Notes under the pieces: generated by a model
Told to the model about the DNA's origin: nothing
What the model saw: the letters and a program-made list of their open reading frames with translations, nothing else
Database searches by the model: none
Position numbers and translations under genes: made by a program
Part shown: positions 49,874 to 58,699 of the stretch, piece by piece
Position numbering within the stretch: position 1 is the stretch's first letter
How the letters are laid out: each line of letters starts with the position of its first letter
IMG/VR virus record: IMGVR_UViG_3300036770_003738
Coordinates: 20,593-84,592 of that record
DNA: 64,000 nt
Reading direction: 5' to 3' (one strand)
Source: a virus

Positions 49874-50875
49874 ATGGCATCTTTAGCAGAAATTCGAGCA
49901 AGACTACAGGCAGCAGAAAACAACAAAGGTGGGCAATCCACTGGCGGCGGGGACAAGTCGATTTATCCTCACTGGAACATGGAAGAAGGCCAATCGGCCA
50001 CACTGCGCTTCCTCCCTGACGGCAACAGCAAAAACACATTCTTCTGGATCGAACGTGCAATGATCCGACTGCCTTTCAACGGCGTCAAAGGAGAAATGGA
50101 CTCCAAGCAGGTTATGGTACAAGTACCTTGCGTGGAAATGTGGGGCGAAGCTTGTCCGATCTTGGCAGAAGTACGCACCTGGTTCAAGGACAAGAGCCTT
50201 GAAGAAATGGGTCGCAAGTACTGGAAAAAGCGTTCGTATATTTTCCAAGGATTTGTGCGTGAGAACCCAATTGGTGACGACAAGACACCAGAAAACCCAA
50301 TTCGCAAGTTTATTATTGGCCCACAGTTGTTTAGCACAATCAAGTCAGCTCTGATGGATCCTGAACTGGAAGAATTGCCAACTGACATGATGCGTGGTCT
50401 GGACTTCCGTATCAGCAAAACATCCAAAGGTGGCTATGCTGACTACTCTACATCCAAGTGGGCACGTAAAGAGTCTGCTTTAACTGAAGCTGAACAAGCA
50501 GCCGTTGATACACATGGTTTGTTTGACTTGAGCACATTCTTGCCCAAGAAGCCAACTGCTACTGAACTAGCAGTAATCAAAGAGATGTTCGAAGCGTCAG
50601 TTGATGGTCAACCATATGACACAGAGCGTTGGGGACAATACTTCCGCCCTGCTGGTGTTAATGCACCTGCTGGTGGCGCAAGCACTGACGCTGATGATGT
50701 TCCTGCAGCAGCACCAGCAGCTCGTCCTGCTCCCGTGGCAGCACCAGCAGCACAATCTGCACCTTGGGAAGAAGATGCAGCCGAAGCAGCCGCAGCACCT
50801 GTTGTTAAACCAGCTGGTGGCAATCAAAAAGCCGAAGACATTTTGGCTATGATCCGTGCACGCCAAGCCAAGTGA
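49874..50875 (+). CDS. gp32: Single-stranded DNA-binding protein (T4 gp32-like)
   Basis: This protein coats single-stranded DNA in replication and recombination. The 333-aa product has the family order: helical N-terminus for cooperative binding (ASLAEIRARLQAAE), core with LRFLPDG, YWKKRSYIFQGFV, FIIGPQLFSTIKSAL and DFRISKTSKGGYADYSTSKW, and an Ala/Pro-rich acidic tail for partner binding ending EDILAMIRARQAK. The T4 zinc site uses one His and three Cys; here I see only Cys86 and Cys94 in that region, so the zinc site seems incomplete. It heads the gp32-uvsX-uvsY group. Confidence 0.92.
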   Translation: MASLAEIRARLQAAENNKGGQSTGGGDKSIYPHWNMEEGQSATLRFLPDGNSKNTFFWIERAMIRLPFNGVKGEMDSKQVMVQVPCVEMWGEACPILAEVRTWFKDKSLEEMGRKYWKKRSYIFQGFVRENPIGDDKTPENPIRKFIIGPQLFSTIKSALMDPELEELPTDMMRGLDFRISKTSKGGYADYSTSKWARKESALTEAEQAAVDTHGLFDLSTFLPKKPTATELAVIKEMFEASVDGQPYDTERWGQYFRPAGVNAPAGGASTDADDVPAAAPAARPAPVAAPAAQSAPWEEDAAEAAAAPVVKPAGGNQKAEDILAMIRARQAK

Positions 50876-50878
50876 TAG

Positions 50879-51799
50879 GTGAAATACTGTATTGATTACA
50901 GAAACGGTGGCATGGGCAATACAATACTTGCTCATGCCTTGTTTGCTTGCAATCAAGTTGATTTAGATTTAAACAATTTTTTTAGTAGCACTGGTAACTC
51001 ACATGCTATAGATAAAATTAACAAATCTAATTTGATTGCGCATCACTTGATTGAATTTCCTGACAGTTCTTTGACATGCGTGGCGCAAGTGGTTTGCCAA
51101 GATTGGTGGGAAGTACTACGTCTCAAGTTGTCTTACGCAAAATGGTTCGGAACTGTGCCAATGTTAATTAACATAGATAAGTTTTTTACTTATTCTGCGG
51201 ACGTTAAAAAAGAACAAGAACAGTTATGGCATCAGTTTTACAACGTTTATAAAGACGTATCGTGGCCTATGTGCAATAGCATTGATGATATTGTAAATCT
51301 TCCAATTAAAATTCAACAAGAGATCAATCAAGTATTTGTCAAAGCAGATATATCTATTCCACGAACTGAAAAACAGTTCGTGGAATGGTTAGCAACTACA
51401 TACTACGATATGTTTTGCAAACTTGACAAAACTGTTCCTCACTCTAAGGTAATTTTGCTAGGTGATTACATTCAGGGAAATTTGACTGGTCTAATAGATC
51501 TCTGCGAATCCGTAATGGATTGGGTGTGGGATCACTCTCGTAGTCAGCAGTTTCGTAACAAGATGTTATCAGTAAATCAGAAATACTTTGATTGGCTAGA
51601 TCAGATCAAAACAGCAACAGTCTCTCGCGTGGTAAACAATTTAGAGACATGGGAACAGTCGTTGGTACTTGCCAAGTGGTGTGTTGATCATAATCAACAC
51701 CCAAGAAATTTAAATTGGGGTAGTATTGATTGCAATACAGATACAAACAATTTATACTTAAACACATTATTAAGGAAACATTATGGGAAAACCATTTGA
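50879..51799 (+). CDS. Unknown protein with GGMGN N-terminus, GTG start
   Basis: This is a 306-aa protein of no recognised family, inserted between gp32 and uvsX. The N-terminus is MKYCIDYRNGGMGNTILAHA, which recalls the GG-(L/M)-GN motif near the start of some nucleotide-sugar-binding transferases (GT11 fucosyltransferases), but the rest shows no such family pattern. The rest is helical with many aromatics (CQDWWEVLRLKLSYAKWFG). It starts with GTG 3 bases after the gp32 stop and overlaps uvsX by 17 bases. A strong hairpin lies within the coding sequence at 51356-51386. Its AT-richer composition compared with gp32 and uvsX hints at later acquisition. Confidence 0.6.
   Translation: MKYCIDYRNGGMGNTILAHALFACNQVDLDLNNFFSSTGNSHAIDKINKSNLIAHHLIEFPDSSLTCVAQVVCQDWWEVLRLKLSYAKWFGTVPMLINIDKFFTYSADVKKEQEQLWHQFYNVYKDVSWPMCNSIDDIVNLPIKIQQEINQVFVKADISIPRTEKQFVEWLATTYYDMFCKLDKTVPHSKVILLGDYIQGNLTGLIDLCESVMDWVWDHSRSQQFRNKMLSVNQKYFDWLDQIKTATVSRVVNNLETWEQSLVLAKWCVDHNQHPRNLNWGSIDCNTDTNNLYLNTLLRKHYGKTI
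51356..51386. other. Perfect 13-base intragenic hairpin
   Basis: ATTCCACGAACTG (51356-51368), a loop of five A, and CAGTTCGTGGAAT (51374-51386) form a perfect stem inside the coding sequence of the gene at 50879. No T-run follows. Confidence 0.85.
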
Positions 51800-52844
51800 C
51801 ATTTCAAAGTTCCGCAAGGAAATCACTAAGAGCATCGACGGCCTTAGTATCGGGTTCAATGACCCAACAGACTGGATTTCAACAGGCAACTATGCCTTGA
51901 ACTACTTGATCTCTGGTGACTTTAATAAAGGTATTCCGTTGGGCAAGGTCACAGTGTTTGCTGGTGATTCTGGCGCAGGTAAAAGTTATATTTGTTCTGG
52001 TAACATTGTCAAGCATGCACAAGAACAAGGTATCTTTGTGGTTCTGATTGACTCAGAAAACGCACTTGACGAAGATTGGCTCAAAGCACTCGGAGTTGAC
52101 ACTAGCGACAGTAAGTTACTCAAATTGAGCATGGCTATGATCGATGATGTAGCAAAAACTATTGCTACGTTCATGAGTGACTACAAGGCTCTGCCTGATG
52201 GTGATCGCCCTAAGGTACTGTTTGTGATTGACAGCTTGGGCATGTTGTTAACCCCCACTGATGTAAACCAGTTTGAATCAGGTGAAATGAAGGGCGACCT
52301 AGGTCGTAAGCCCAAAGCACTTACTGCTTTGGTTCGTAACTGCGTAAACATGTTTGGTAGCTATAACGTGGGTTTGGTATGTACCAACCACACTTATGCA
52401 AGCCAGGATATGTTTGACCCTGATGACAAGATTTCTGGTGGACAGGGCTTTATCTACGCAAGCAGTATTGTGGTTGCTATGAAAAAGATGAAGTTAAAAG
52501 AAGATGAGGACGGCAATAAGGTTTCGGATGTAAATGGTATTCGTGCTGGTTGCAAGGTCATGAAAACACGCTACGCCAAACCGTTTGAAGGGGTGCAAGT
52601 CAAGATTCCTTATACTACAGGTATGAGTCCCTATTCAGGACTAGTGGACTTGATTGAGAAAAAGAACTTGCTCAAGCGTGAAGGTAACAGCTTGGTGTTT
52701 ACCACAAGTGATGGCGAAATCATCAAGAAGTTCCGCAAGGCATGGGAAAAGAATGATGACGGGTGTCTTGACACAGTGATGAAAGACTTTGGGAATCAGA
52801 AAGAAGAGGTAAGTACCGCTGATACTGAACAGGAGGACAACTAA
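51783..52844 (+). CDS. uvsX: RecA-like recombinase (T4 UvsX-like)
   Basis: This protein pairs homologous DNA strands and supports recombination-dependent replication. The 353-aa product has Walker A GDSGAGKS at residues 61-68, VVLIDSENALDEDW, Walker B VLFVIDSLGML, VCTNHTYASQDMFDPDDKISGGQGFIYASS and KTRYAKPFEGVQVKIPY. T4 UvsX is about 391 aa. The acidic tail (EEVSTADTEQEDN) may bind partners. It has AAGGA before the ATG, overlaps the unknown gene upstream by 17 bases and is followed by a TAATG overlap. Confidence 0.95.
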   Translation: MGKPFDISKFRKEITKSIDGLSIGFNDPTDWISTGNYALNYLISGDFNKGIPLGKVTVFAGDSGAGKSYICSGNIVKHAQEQGIFVVLIDSENALDEDWLKALGVDTSDSKLLKLSMAMIDDVAKTIATFMSDYKALPDGDRPKVLFVIDSLGMLLTPTDVNQFESGEMKGDLGRKPKALTALVRNCVNMFGSYNVGLVCTNHTYASQDMFDPDDKISGGQGFIYASSIVVAMKKMKLKEDEDGNKVSDVNGIRAGCKVMKTRYAKPFEGVQVKIPYTTGMSPYSGLVDLIEKKNLLKREGNSLVFTTSDGEIIKKFRKAWEKNDDGCLDTVMKDFGNQKEEVSTADTEQEDN

Positions 52845-53098
52845 TGATTGAATCAGTAGCCAGCGAACTGTGGGGAGAACTCAAGCGTTTTGTAAACACA
52901 GTTGATCGAGCTGAAGCAGCAGATACTGTGCTGAGTATTCTTATTGACAACGATTGTGACATAGATGATATCAAAGAAGCGTTTAAAGGTGATGCTGATA
53001 TCAAACGTGCATTAGCAGTTTACATTGACAACAACGAAGAAGTCGAAGAAGAAGAAGAAGATTTAGATTACGACGAAGACGAAGACTGGGAAAACTAA
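52844..53098 (+). CDS. Small acidic protein between uvsX and uvsY
   Basis: The 84-aa product has an N-terminal helical part (ELWGELKRFVNTVDRAEAADTVLSILIDNDCDIDDIKEAF) and an almost purely acidic tail (VEEEEEDLDYDEDEDWEN). Such tails often mimic DNA or bind basic partners. It overlaps the uvsX stop by TAATG and abuts uvsY, so it may be a recombination accessory factor. No known family name is claimed. Confidence 0.65.
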   Translation: MIESVASELWGELKRFVNTVDRAEAADTVLSILIDNDCDIDDIKEAFKGDADIKRALAVYIDNNEEVEEEEEDLDYDEDEDWEN

Positions 53099-53551
53099 AT
53101 GTGGTACAATCGAATAGTTGCAGACTTGTCTCTAATCCCAGACTTTATTTTGCACTACGAGGCAGAACTGGTCTCGGCTAAAAAAGACTGCGCTATCGGC
53201 GGCCTGGTAGAACGAAATCTCAAAGAACTACCAGGCACTACAGAACATCGTTTTTATCAGCTTCAAGAAATTGAAGCTGTACTAAACTACCTAAACATTC
53301 AACTTCGCAAGATTCGTCGCAAACACTTTCAAAAGTATCTCGAAGGTTATGCTAGAGCATTAACCAGCAGAGATGCTGAAAAGTATGTGGACGGCGAAGA
53401 CGAAGTAATTGATTATGAAACCATTATCAACGAAGTTGCATTATTGCGAAATCGTTGGTTAGGTATCATGAAAGGTCTTGAAACCAAACAATGGCAGCTG
53501 GGGCATATCACTAGATTGCGTACTGCTGGCATGGAAGATATTACTGTTTAA
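53099..53551 (+). CDS. uvsY: Recombination mediator (T4 UvsY-like)
   Basis: UvsY loads UvsX on gp32-coated DNA. The 150-aa product (T4 UvsY 137 aa) has YARALTSRDAEKYVDGE, then VIDYETIINEVALLRNRWLGIMKGLETKQWQLGHITRLRTAGMED, matching the helical C-terminal half of the family seen in aquatic T4-like phages, plus a basic stretch (LRKIRRKHFQKYLEG). The start codon immediately follows the preceding stop. The order gp32, uvsX, uvsY supports the call. Confidence 0.82.
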   Translation: MWYNRIVADLSLIPDFILHYEAELVSAKKDCAIGGLVERNLKELPGTTEHRFYQLQEIEAVLNYLNIQLRKIRRKHFQKYLEGYARALTSRDAEKYVDGEDEVIDYETIINEVALLRNRWLGIMKGLETKQWQLGHITRLRTAGMEDITV

Positions 53552-53558
53552 GGAAAAG

Positions 53559-54659
53559 ATGAGTTATTTGTTTACTAGTGAAAGCGTGAGCGAAGGCCAC
53601 CCAGACAAAGTGGCTGATGCCATCAGCGATGCTGTGCTAGATTTAGTAATGGCACAGCAAAACTCTGCACTGCGTTGTGCATGTGAAACGCTGGTTACTA
53701 CCAATAGAGTAGTTGTTGCTGGTGAGTACAAAGGCACATTAAGCGATCAGGAAGTCGAACAAACCGTTCGTGAAGTTGTGCGAGATGTGGGCTACGAACA
53801 ATCGGGATTTGATTGGCGCACACTAGAAGTTACCAATTTACTACACGGGCAAAGTGCTGACATTGCCTTGGGCACAGACTCATTTGGCGCAGGCGACCAA
53901 GGTCTAATGTTTGGTTATGCATGCAATGAAACTGATAGCTACATGCCCAGCGCCATTTACTGGAGTCACTGTATTGTAGAAGGCCTGGCGCAAGCCCGTA
54001 AACATGGTGTAATTTCCTGGCTCGGCCCTGATGCCAAGAGCCAAGTTACATTTGAGTACGACGAACTCAATCGTCCAGTGCGCATTGCCAAGGTTGTTTG
54101 CAGTACACAGCACAGAGAATCAGTAGATATTACAACAGTTCGAGTTACGGTTGAAGCAATGATTCGCAACATCCTACCCGGAAAGTATGTGGACAATGCT
54201 ACGGAATTTTATATTAATCCTACTGGTCGTTTTGTTATTGGTGGTCCAGATGGTGATACTGGTCTTACTGGCCGGAAGATTATCGTGGACACCTACGGCG
54301 GTTATAGCCCGCACGGTGGCGGCGCTTTTAGTGGAAAAGACCCCACCAAAGTAGACCGATCAGCAGCTTACATGATGCGTTACATTGCTAAAAACATTGT
54401 GGCCAAAGGACACGCACCTTGGGCAACTTGCCAGATTAGTTATGCTATTGGTATGAAGGATCCTATGAGTTTTTATATTGAAACTCAAGATGCAGCATTG
54501 AGTCGCAGACTTACCGCGCAGGTCCAAGATTTAGTTGATTTAACACCACAGGGTATTATCAAACGATTTGATCTGTTCCGACCTATCTATAGTCAGACTA
54601 CCAACTATGGACACTTTGGCAAGGCCGATCTTCCTTGGGAAAAGATTGACCTGTTCTGA
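53559..54659 (+). CDS. metK: S-adenosylmethionine synthetase
   Basis: This enzyme makes SAM from methionine and ATP. The 366-aa protein (E. coli MetK 384 aa) is clearly complete: SEGHPDK with the catalytic His14 and Asp16-Lys17, GAGDQGLMFGYA, PDAKSQVTFEYD, GPDGDTGLTGRKIIVDTYGG and HGGGAFSGKDPTKVDRSAAY, ending in GHFGKADLPWEK. The C-terminal helix is slightly shortened. It is placed 7 bases after uvsY, with AGGAAAAG before the ATG; an upstream in-frame start inside uvsY was rejected. It fits the many SAM-using enzymes elsewhere in the window. No disabling change is seen. Confidence 0.96.
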   Translation: MSYLFTSESVSEGHPDKVADAISDAVLDLVMAQQNSALRCACETLVTTNRVVVAGEYKGTLSDQEVEQTVREVVRDVGYEQSGFDWRTLEVTNLLHGQSADIALGTDSFGAGDQGLMFGYACNETDSYMPSAIYWSHCIVEGLAQARKHGVISWLGPDAKSQVTFEYDELNRPVRIAKVVCSTQHRESVDITTVRVTVEAMIRNILPGKYVDNATEFYINPTGRFVIGGPDGDTGLTGRKIIVDTYGGYSPHGGGAFSGKDPTKVDRSAAYMMRYIAKNIVAKGHAPWATCQISYAIGMKDPMSFYIETQDAALSRRLTAQVQDLVDLTPQGIIKRFDLFRPIYSQTTNYGHFGKADLPWEKIDLF

Positions 54660-54666
54660 CGCTGCG

Positions 54667-54674
54667 TTTAAATA
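54667..54674 (+). promoter_or_regulatory. Late promoter box TTTAAATA, short spacing
   Basis: TTTAAATA ends 5 bases before the ATG at 54680. No Shine-Dalgarno sequence precedes the ATG, so the predicted mRNA is leaderless. It marks the start of the glycan locus. Confidence 0.58.
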
Positions 54675-54679
54675 GCAAT

Positions 54680-55444
54680 ATGAAAATTGTTATCGTTACT
54701 GGCGGATTTGATCCAGTTCACAGCGGTCACCTGGCTTACTTTCAAGCAGCAAAGAAGTTAGGCGACAAACTAATAGTAGGACTCAATTCAGATGCATGGC
54801 TTGCCCGTAAAAAAGGCAAGCCTTTTATGCCTATGAGTGAACGTTTTGCATTGATTAGTGCATTGCGTATTGTAGATGAAGTAATCACCTACAACGACGA
54901 CGATGGTTCTAGTAGAGATGCTATAAGAAAAATCAGACTCAAGTATCCCAACGCTGAAATTATCTTTGCCAACGGCGGAGACCGTACAAAAGAAAACATT
55001 CCCGAAATGGATGTAGCCGACTCTGGCACTACATTTGTATTTGGAGTAGGCGGAGAAGACAAAAAGAATTCTAGTAGCTGGATTCTAGAAGACTGGAAAA
55101 AACCCAAGACTGAACGTACCTGGGGTTATTATCGTGTGCTACACGAAGTTGGCACAGAAACCAAACTCAAAGAACTTACAGTAGCTCCTAAGACTTGTTT
55201 GAGCATGCAACGACACGATCAACGAGCAGAGTTTTGGTTCGTAGCTGAGGGCACAGCCACAGTGTACACACTAGATGAATCGTCAACTGATCAAGAAGTT
55301 AAATGCCATCTTTCGGCGCATGAGCACACATTTATCACTTGTAAAGAATGGCATCAGTTGTGCAACGAAACAGACCAACCTCTTCGACTGATTGAGATTC
55401 AGTATGGTGCTAACTGTGTAGAAGAGGATATCGAACGCCGATGA
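54680..55444 (+). CDS. Cytidylyltransferase-cupin fusion
   Basis: The 254-aa protein has two domains. Residues 1-~130 are a nucleotidyltransferase of the glycerol-3-phosphate or RfaE type (TGGFDPVHSGHLAYF with HxGH at 14-17; FMPMSERFALISALRIVDEVI), which joins a nucleotide to a sugar or polyol phosphate. Residues ~145-254 are a cupin like phosphomannose isomerase C-terminal domains (TWGYYRVL, SMQRHDQRAEFWFVAEGTATVY, LIEIQYG). It would make an activated sugar for the transferases that follow. The stop overlaps the next start by ATGA. Confidence 0.82.
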   Translation: MKIVIVTGGFDPVHSGHLAYFQAAKKLGDKLIVGLNSDAWLARKKGKPFMPMSERFALISALRIVDEVITYNDDDGSSRDAIRKIRLKYPNAEIIFANGGDRTKENIPEMDVADSGTTFVFGVGGEDKKNSSSWILEDWKKPKTERTWGYYRVLHEVGTETKLKELTVAPKTCLSMQRHDQRAEFWFVAEGTATVYTLDESSTDQEVKCHLSAHEHTFITCKEWHQLCNETDQPLRLIEIQYGANCVEEDIERR

Positions 55445-56124
55445 AAGCTATTCCGGTTTATATTGGCTACGATCCTCGAGAAGCCATTGCATACCATACT
55501 TGTGCTAACAGTATTATTCGCAACAGCAGTAGACCTGTAGCAATTGTGCCTATTGCTTTGAATCTATTTAAAGAATACAACGAAACACACACCGACGGTA
55601 GCAATCATTTTATCTATACTCGATTCTTGGTTCCTTATCTCAACGACTTTACTGGACATGCTATCTTTATTGATGGTGATATGATTGTTCGTGGTGATAT
55701 TGCTGAACTATGGGACTTGCGTGATGTCAGCAAAGACGTACAAGTAGTCAAGCACGACTATCAAACACGTATGGCTGAAAAGTATCTAGGAGCAAAAAAT
55801 GAAAACTATCCTAGGAAAAATTGGTCTAGTGTGATCTTATGGAACTGTAACAGTTTCCCTAATAGACGTTTGATGCCTGACTTTGTACAACGATCAACTG
55901 GCGCCGAGTTGCACAGATTTACCTGGCTTGAAGATGAACGTATCGGCGAACTGCCGAGAGAATGGAACTGGTTGCCCGATGAATACGGGCCAAATACCGA
56001 CGCTAAGTTACTGCACTACACACTTGGTACGCCATGCTTTCAAGAGTTTGCTGATACTCCACAAGGCAACGAGTGGCATCGCGAGCGCATACTGACAGAA
56101 TACTGTCAACAAAGGAACATATGA
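55441..56124 (+). CDS. Glycosyltransferase (GT8-like)
   Basis: The 227-aa protein begins IPVYIGYDPREAIAYHTCANSI and has a DxD metal-binding motif at Asp78-Gly-Asp80 (AIFIDGDMIVRGDIAELWDL), then SVILWNCN and a C-terminal LLHYTLGTPCF (His of the HxxGxxK-like site). These features fit a retaining GT8-type nucleotide-sugar transferase. It is encoded within an overlapping run (ATGA at both ends) after the cytidylyltransferase-cupin. The sugar donor is not known. Confidence 0.78.
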   Translation: MKAIPVYIGYDPREAIAYHTCANSIIRNSSRPVAIVPIALNLFKEYNETHTDGSNHFIYTRFLVPYLNDFTGHAIFIDGDMIVRGDIAELWDLRDVSKDVQVVKHDYQTRMAEKYLGAKNENYPRKNWSSVILWNCNSFPNRRLMPDFVQRSTGAELHRFTWLEDERIGELPREWNWLPDEYGPNTDAKLLHYTLGTPCFQEFADTPQGNEWHRERILTEYCQQRNI

Positions 56125-57170
56125 CATTACCATTAGCTGTGGTCGAACGCTGGCCCATGGAGGAATACAAGAATCAACATCCAGATGATCTAGTAGCTGC
56201 GTTGAAACACATCAATCGGGATGCGTTGGCTTTGTATTATGAACTACAGGATCTGTACCAACAATTTCGTAATACCAATGATAAAGACGACAAGCGCCTG
56301 GACAAGTTGTTAGATGTAGAAATTCGCAATAAAGAAGAACGCCTGTTTAGACTGATTAAGTTTAACGATTATCCTGCTATGGTTATGGCGGCATATCCTG
56401 ATGCCCAATTTATAGACAGCTACACTTATAAACGTGCTCGTAAAACAATCACAGATGATATTCTAATACGTGGTATTAGTTCAGGAGATTATGCCAAGCA
56501 TGCTCTAGAAACCAATAGAAACTTTTACTTTATTGAAACCGGCTACTTAGGCAATTATCGCTGTGACAACAATCAAACAGGCAGAAAGATCTATCATCGC
56601 ATAGAAAAAAACTCCATGCAGCAGAGCCGCATTATGGATGTGCCCGACGATCGGTGGCGTGATCTATGTGCGTTCAACCCTAGTCTAAATTATCAAGGCT
56701 GGAAACGCCCTGGCGGCAAGATCTTGTTAATCATGAGCACAGACAAACCCTTTGAATATTACGGTACTACCAAGGATGCCTGGGTTGATTCAACCATTGC
56801 TACTCTAAAACAACACAGCGACAGAGAGATTGTGATCAGACAAAAAGCTGGTCGCGGCGAGCGCACCAATGACACAATCTACGACGCACTGGACCAAGAT
56901 ATCTACGCTGTAGTAACCTATAACAGTATTGCCGCAGTAGAAGCAATACAGTATGGTATTCCTGCTTTTTGCACAGCACCCACTGCAGCTAGCCCTGTAA
57001 CCACAGCAGACTTCTCACAGATAGAAAATCCTCCGAGACTGAGCGAAGACATCATTTACAAATGGTTGAGCAGTGTGGCCTATGGACAGTTTAGTTTGAA
57101 TGAAATATTGACAGGCAAGGCCTGGAGTTTGGTACAAGAAAATGAACAGCGCCCGACCTTTAGTTATTAA
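56121..57170 (+). CDS. Capsule-type glycosyltransferase-like protein, paralogue A
   Basis: The 349-aa protein shares its C-terminal half with the products at 57142 and 59476: ILLIMSTDKPFEYYG, IATLKQHSDREIVIRQKAG, VVTYNSIAAVEAIQYGIPAF, then NPPRLSEDIIYKWLSS. This layout resembles KpsS/LipB-type capsule (Kdo) transferases, whose conserved end has a Ser-x-x-(A/G)-x-E-A-x-x-x-G-x-P signature. The N-terminal region (residues ~1-90) is helical and specific to this copy. The start is ATG 56121 after AAAGGA, overlapping the previous stop by ATGA. Confidence 0.55.
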   Translation: MTLPLAVVERWPMEEYKNQHPDDLVAALKHINRDALALYYELQDLYQQFRNTNDKDDKRLDKLLDVEIRNKEERLFRLIKFNDYPAMVMAAYPDAQFIDSYTYKRARKTITDDILIRGISSGDYAKHALETNRNFYFIETGYLGNYRCDNNQTGRKIYHRIEKNSMQQSRIMDVPDDRWRDLCAFNPSLNYQGWKRPGGKILLIMSTDKPFEYYGTTKDAWVDSTIATLKQHSDREIVIRQKAGRGERTNDTIYDALDQDIYAVVTYNSIAAVEAIQYGIPAFCTAPTAASPVTTADFSQIENPPRLSEDIIYKWLSSVAYGQFSLNEILTGKAWSLVQENEQRPTFSY

Positions 57171-58092
57171 AAGCTATCTCAGCAGTTTGCCCCGGCACAT
57201 CAACGGCGAAGAAAAAATCAACGCACTCACTTTCTTTGCTGAAGGTGCTGCTCGTTGCGGCGACTCGGCTACAACTACACACAGCCAGCATTATGAATCA
57301 TGTGATGTAGGGGCAATCATTGGCAACGCATTTGATGCTAATCCGGGCAAGGTTAACTTGCCGCACTACAAGGTGCGCAAGATGGTGATGGAGCAGCAAG
57401 CAGCTCGCAACAGGTATTGGCTCAGCATTGACAGCAATGTGTTCATCTACAAGGACAAGTTAAATCCGCATAGGTATCTGCGCTACAGTTTCAACGGTGT
57501 GTTTCCTGCTACTGGTATCTATTGCAACGAATCGCCTGGAGAAGAAAATTGGGCCCGCATGAGAGCTCATTATAACATGGACTTGAAACCATGGCGCACT
57601 AAAGGCAATCATATCTTGATCACACTGCAACGTCCTATGGGTTGGAGCATGCGAGGACAAGATCTGATGAATTGGCTAGAGTCTACGTTCAAACGCATTA
57701 GACAACACAGTGATCGTCCTATTGTGATACGTTGGCACCCGGGCGACTGGAAGAACTATCCTAAGTATGGCAACATCTTGGCCAAATACAATGCTGTAGT
57801 CAGTCCACAAGAGAGACATATAACAGAAGATTTAGTAAATTGTTGGGCCTTGGTGTGTCACAATTCTACGCCCAGTGCAGTTGCTCCTATAGAAGGCATT
57901 CCTGCATTTATAACAGATGACCCTAGTTACAGCCAGGGCGGTGATGTAGCTAACACAGATTTTGCTTTGTTGGAAAAACCCAATTTACCTGACCGCGAAC
58001 AATGGATCAGGCGTCTGGCGCAGTGTCACTGGAGCTTCGAAGATCTGCGTTCAGGTCGCTGCTGGGCTCACATGCGGCAGTGGGTCAAGTGA
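57142..58092 (+). CDS. Capsule-type glycosyltransferase-like protein, paralogue B
   Basis: This 316-aa protein is the second of three related copies: ILITLQRPMGWSMRG, FKRIRQHSDRPIVIRWHPGDW, LVCHNSTPSAVAPIEGIPAFI, then NTDFALLEKPNLPDREQWIRRLAQCHWSFEDLRSG. The last stretch recurs in copy A and C. It overlaps copy A by 29 bases and, tail to tail, the FkbM gene by 8 bases. A role in transferring a charged or keto sugar is suggested only by its resemblance to the KpsS family. Confidence 0.55.
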   Translation: MNSARPLVIKSYLSSLPRHINGEEKINALTFFAEGAARCGDSATTTHSQHYESCDVGAIIGNAFDANPGKVNLPHYKVRKMVMEQQAARNRYWLSIDSNVFIYKDKLNPHRYLRYSFNGVFPATGIYCNESPGEENWARMRAHYNMDLKPWRTKGNHILITLQRPMGWSMRGQDLMNWLESTFKRIRQHSDRPIVIRWHPGDWKNYPKYGNILAKYNAVVSPQERHITEDLVNCWALVCHNSTPSAVAPIEGIPAFITDDPSYSQGGDVANTDFALLEKPNLPDREQWIRRLAQCHWSFEDLRSGRCWAHMRQWVK

Positions 58093-58699
58093 TATGCTGA
58101 TAAATGTAGTCGTGCTTGATGTTATCAACCATCTGATAGCCCCATGACAACAACAGTGCATGAGCTTCGGCTCGTGTTTCTTGTTCAACTACCAGCACAG
58201 GATAAGACAGTTTGATATACTGTTCACCGCCTTGTAACACTTGTAGTTCAAACCCTTCTACGTCAATCTTGACAAAATCTGCCGGGGGGAGATTTAGGTC
58301 ATCTAGTCGTTGTAATGGAACCTTGACATCCCCTTGGTCACTTACTCGCGTTTTTCCATAGTTATCTGGAAAACGTTGCATCATTACTGTGCCTGCTTCT
58401 GCACCTAGTGCAGTGTGAAATATTTTTGTAGCAGGAGCATTGATCTTTAGATATTCGCAGTGCAGTTCTATTGGTTCGATAGCAAAGTTTTGTTTGAATT
58501 GTTGTTCTAGTGTGTGACTCCATAAGCCAAAGTTAGCACCTATGTCCACGCTGACCCTGAATTGTTTAACATAGCTCAGTGCTAGTCTGCGCACAGGTCC
58601 TTGATATTCTGCTGGTTCGCCTACTTTGGCATTGCGTTCAATAAACTTGCTGAAATGATCTTCGTCGTCAGGCAACCAGTAGTTGTGCAATTGTTTCAT
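58085..58699 (-). CDS. FkbM-family methyltransferase
   Basis: The 204-aa protein has the SAM-binding VDIGANFGLW motif at residues 51-60, an acidic loop (FAIEPIELHCEYL), and the FkbM signature DFVKIDVEGFELQVLQGG. Such enzymes methylate hydroxyl groups on sugars or polyketides. It is encoded with the GT-like gene upstream on the minus strand (4-base overlap), so methylation of a phage or host glycan is likely. It consumes SAM, which the phage-encoded synthetase could supply. Confidence 0.85.
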   Translation of the reverse strand: MKQLHNYWLPDDEDHFSKFIERNAKVGEPAEYQGPVRRLALSYVKQFRVSVDIGANFGLWSHTLEQQFKQNFAIEPIELHCEYLKINAPATKIFHTALGAEAGTVMMQRFPDNYGKTRVSDQGDVKVPLQRLDDLNLPPADFVKIDVEGFELQVLQGGEQYIKLSYPVLVVEQETRAEAHALLLSWGYQMVDNIKHDYIYQHIT

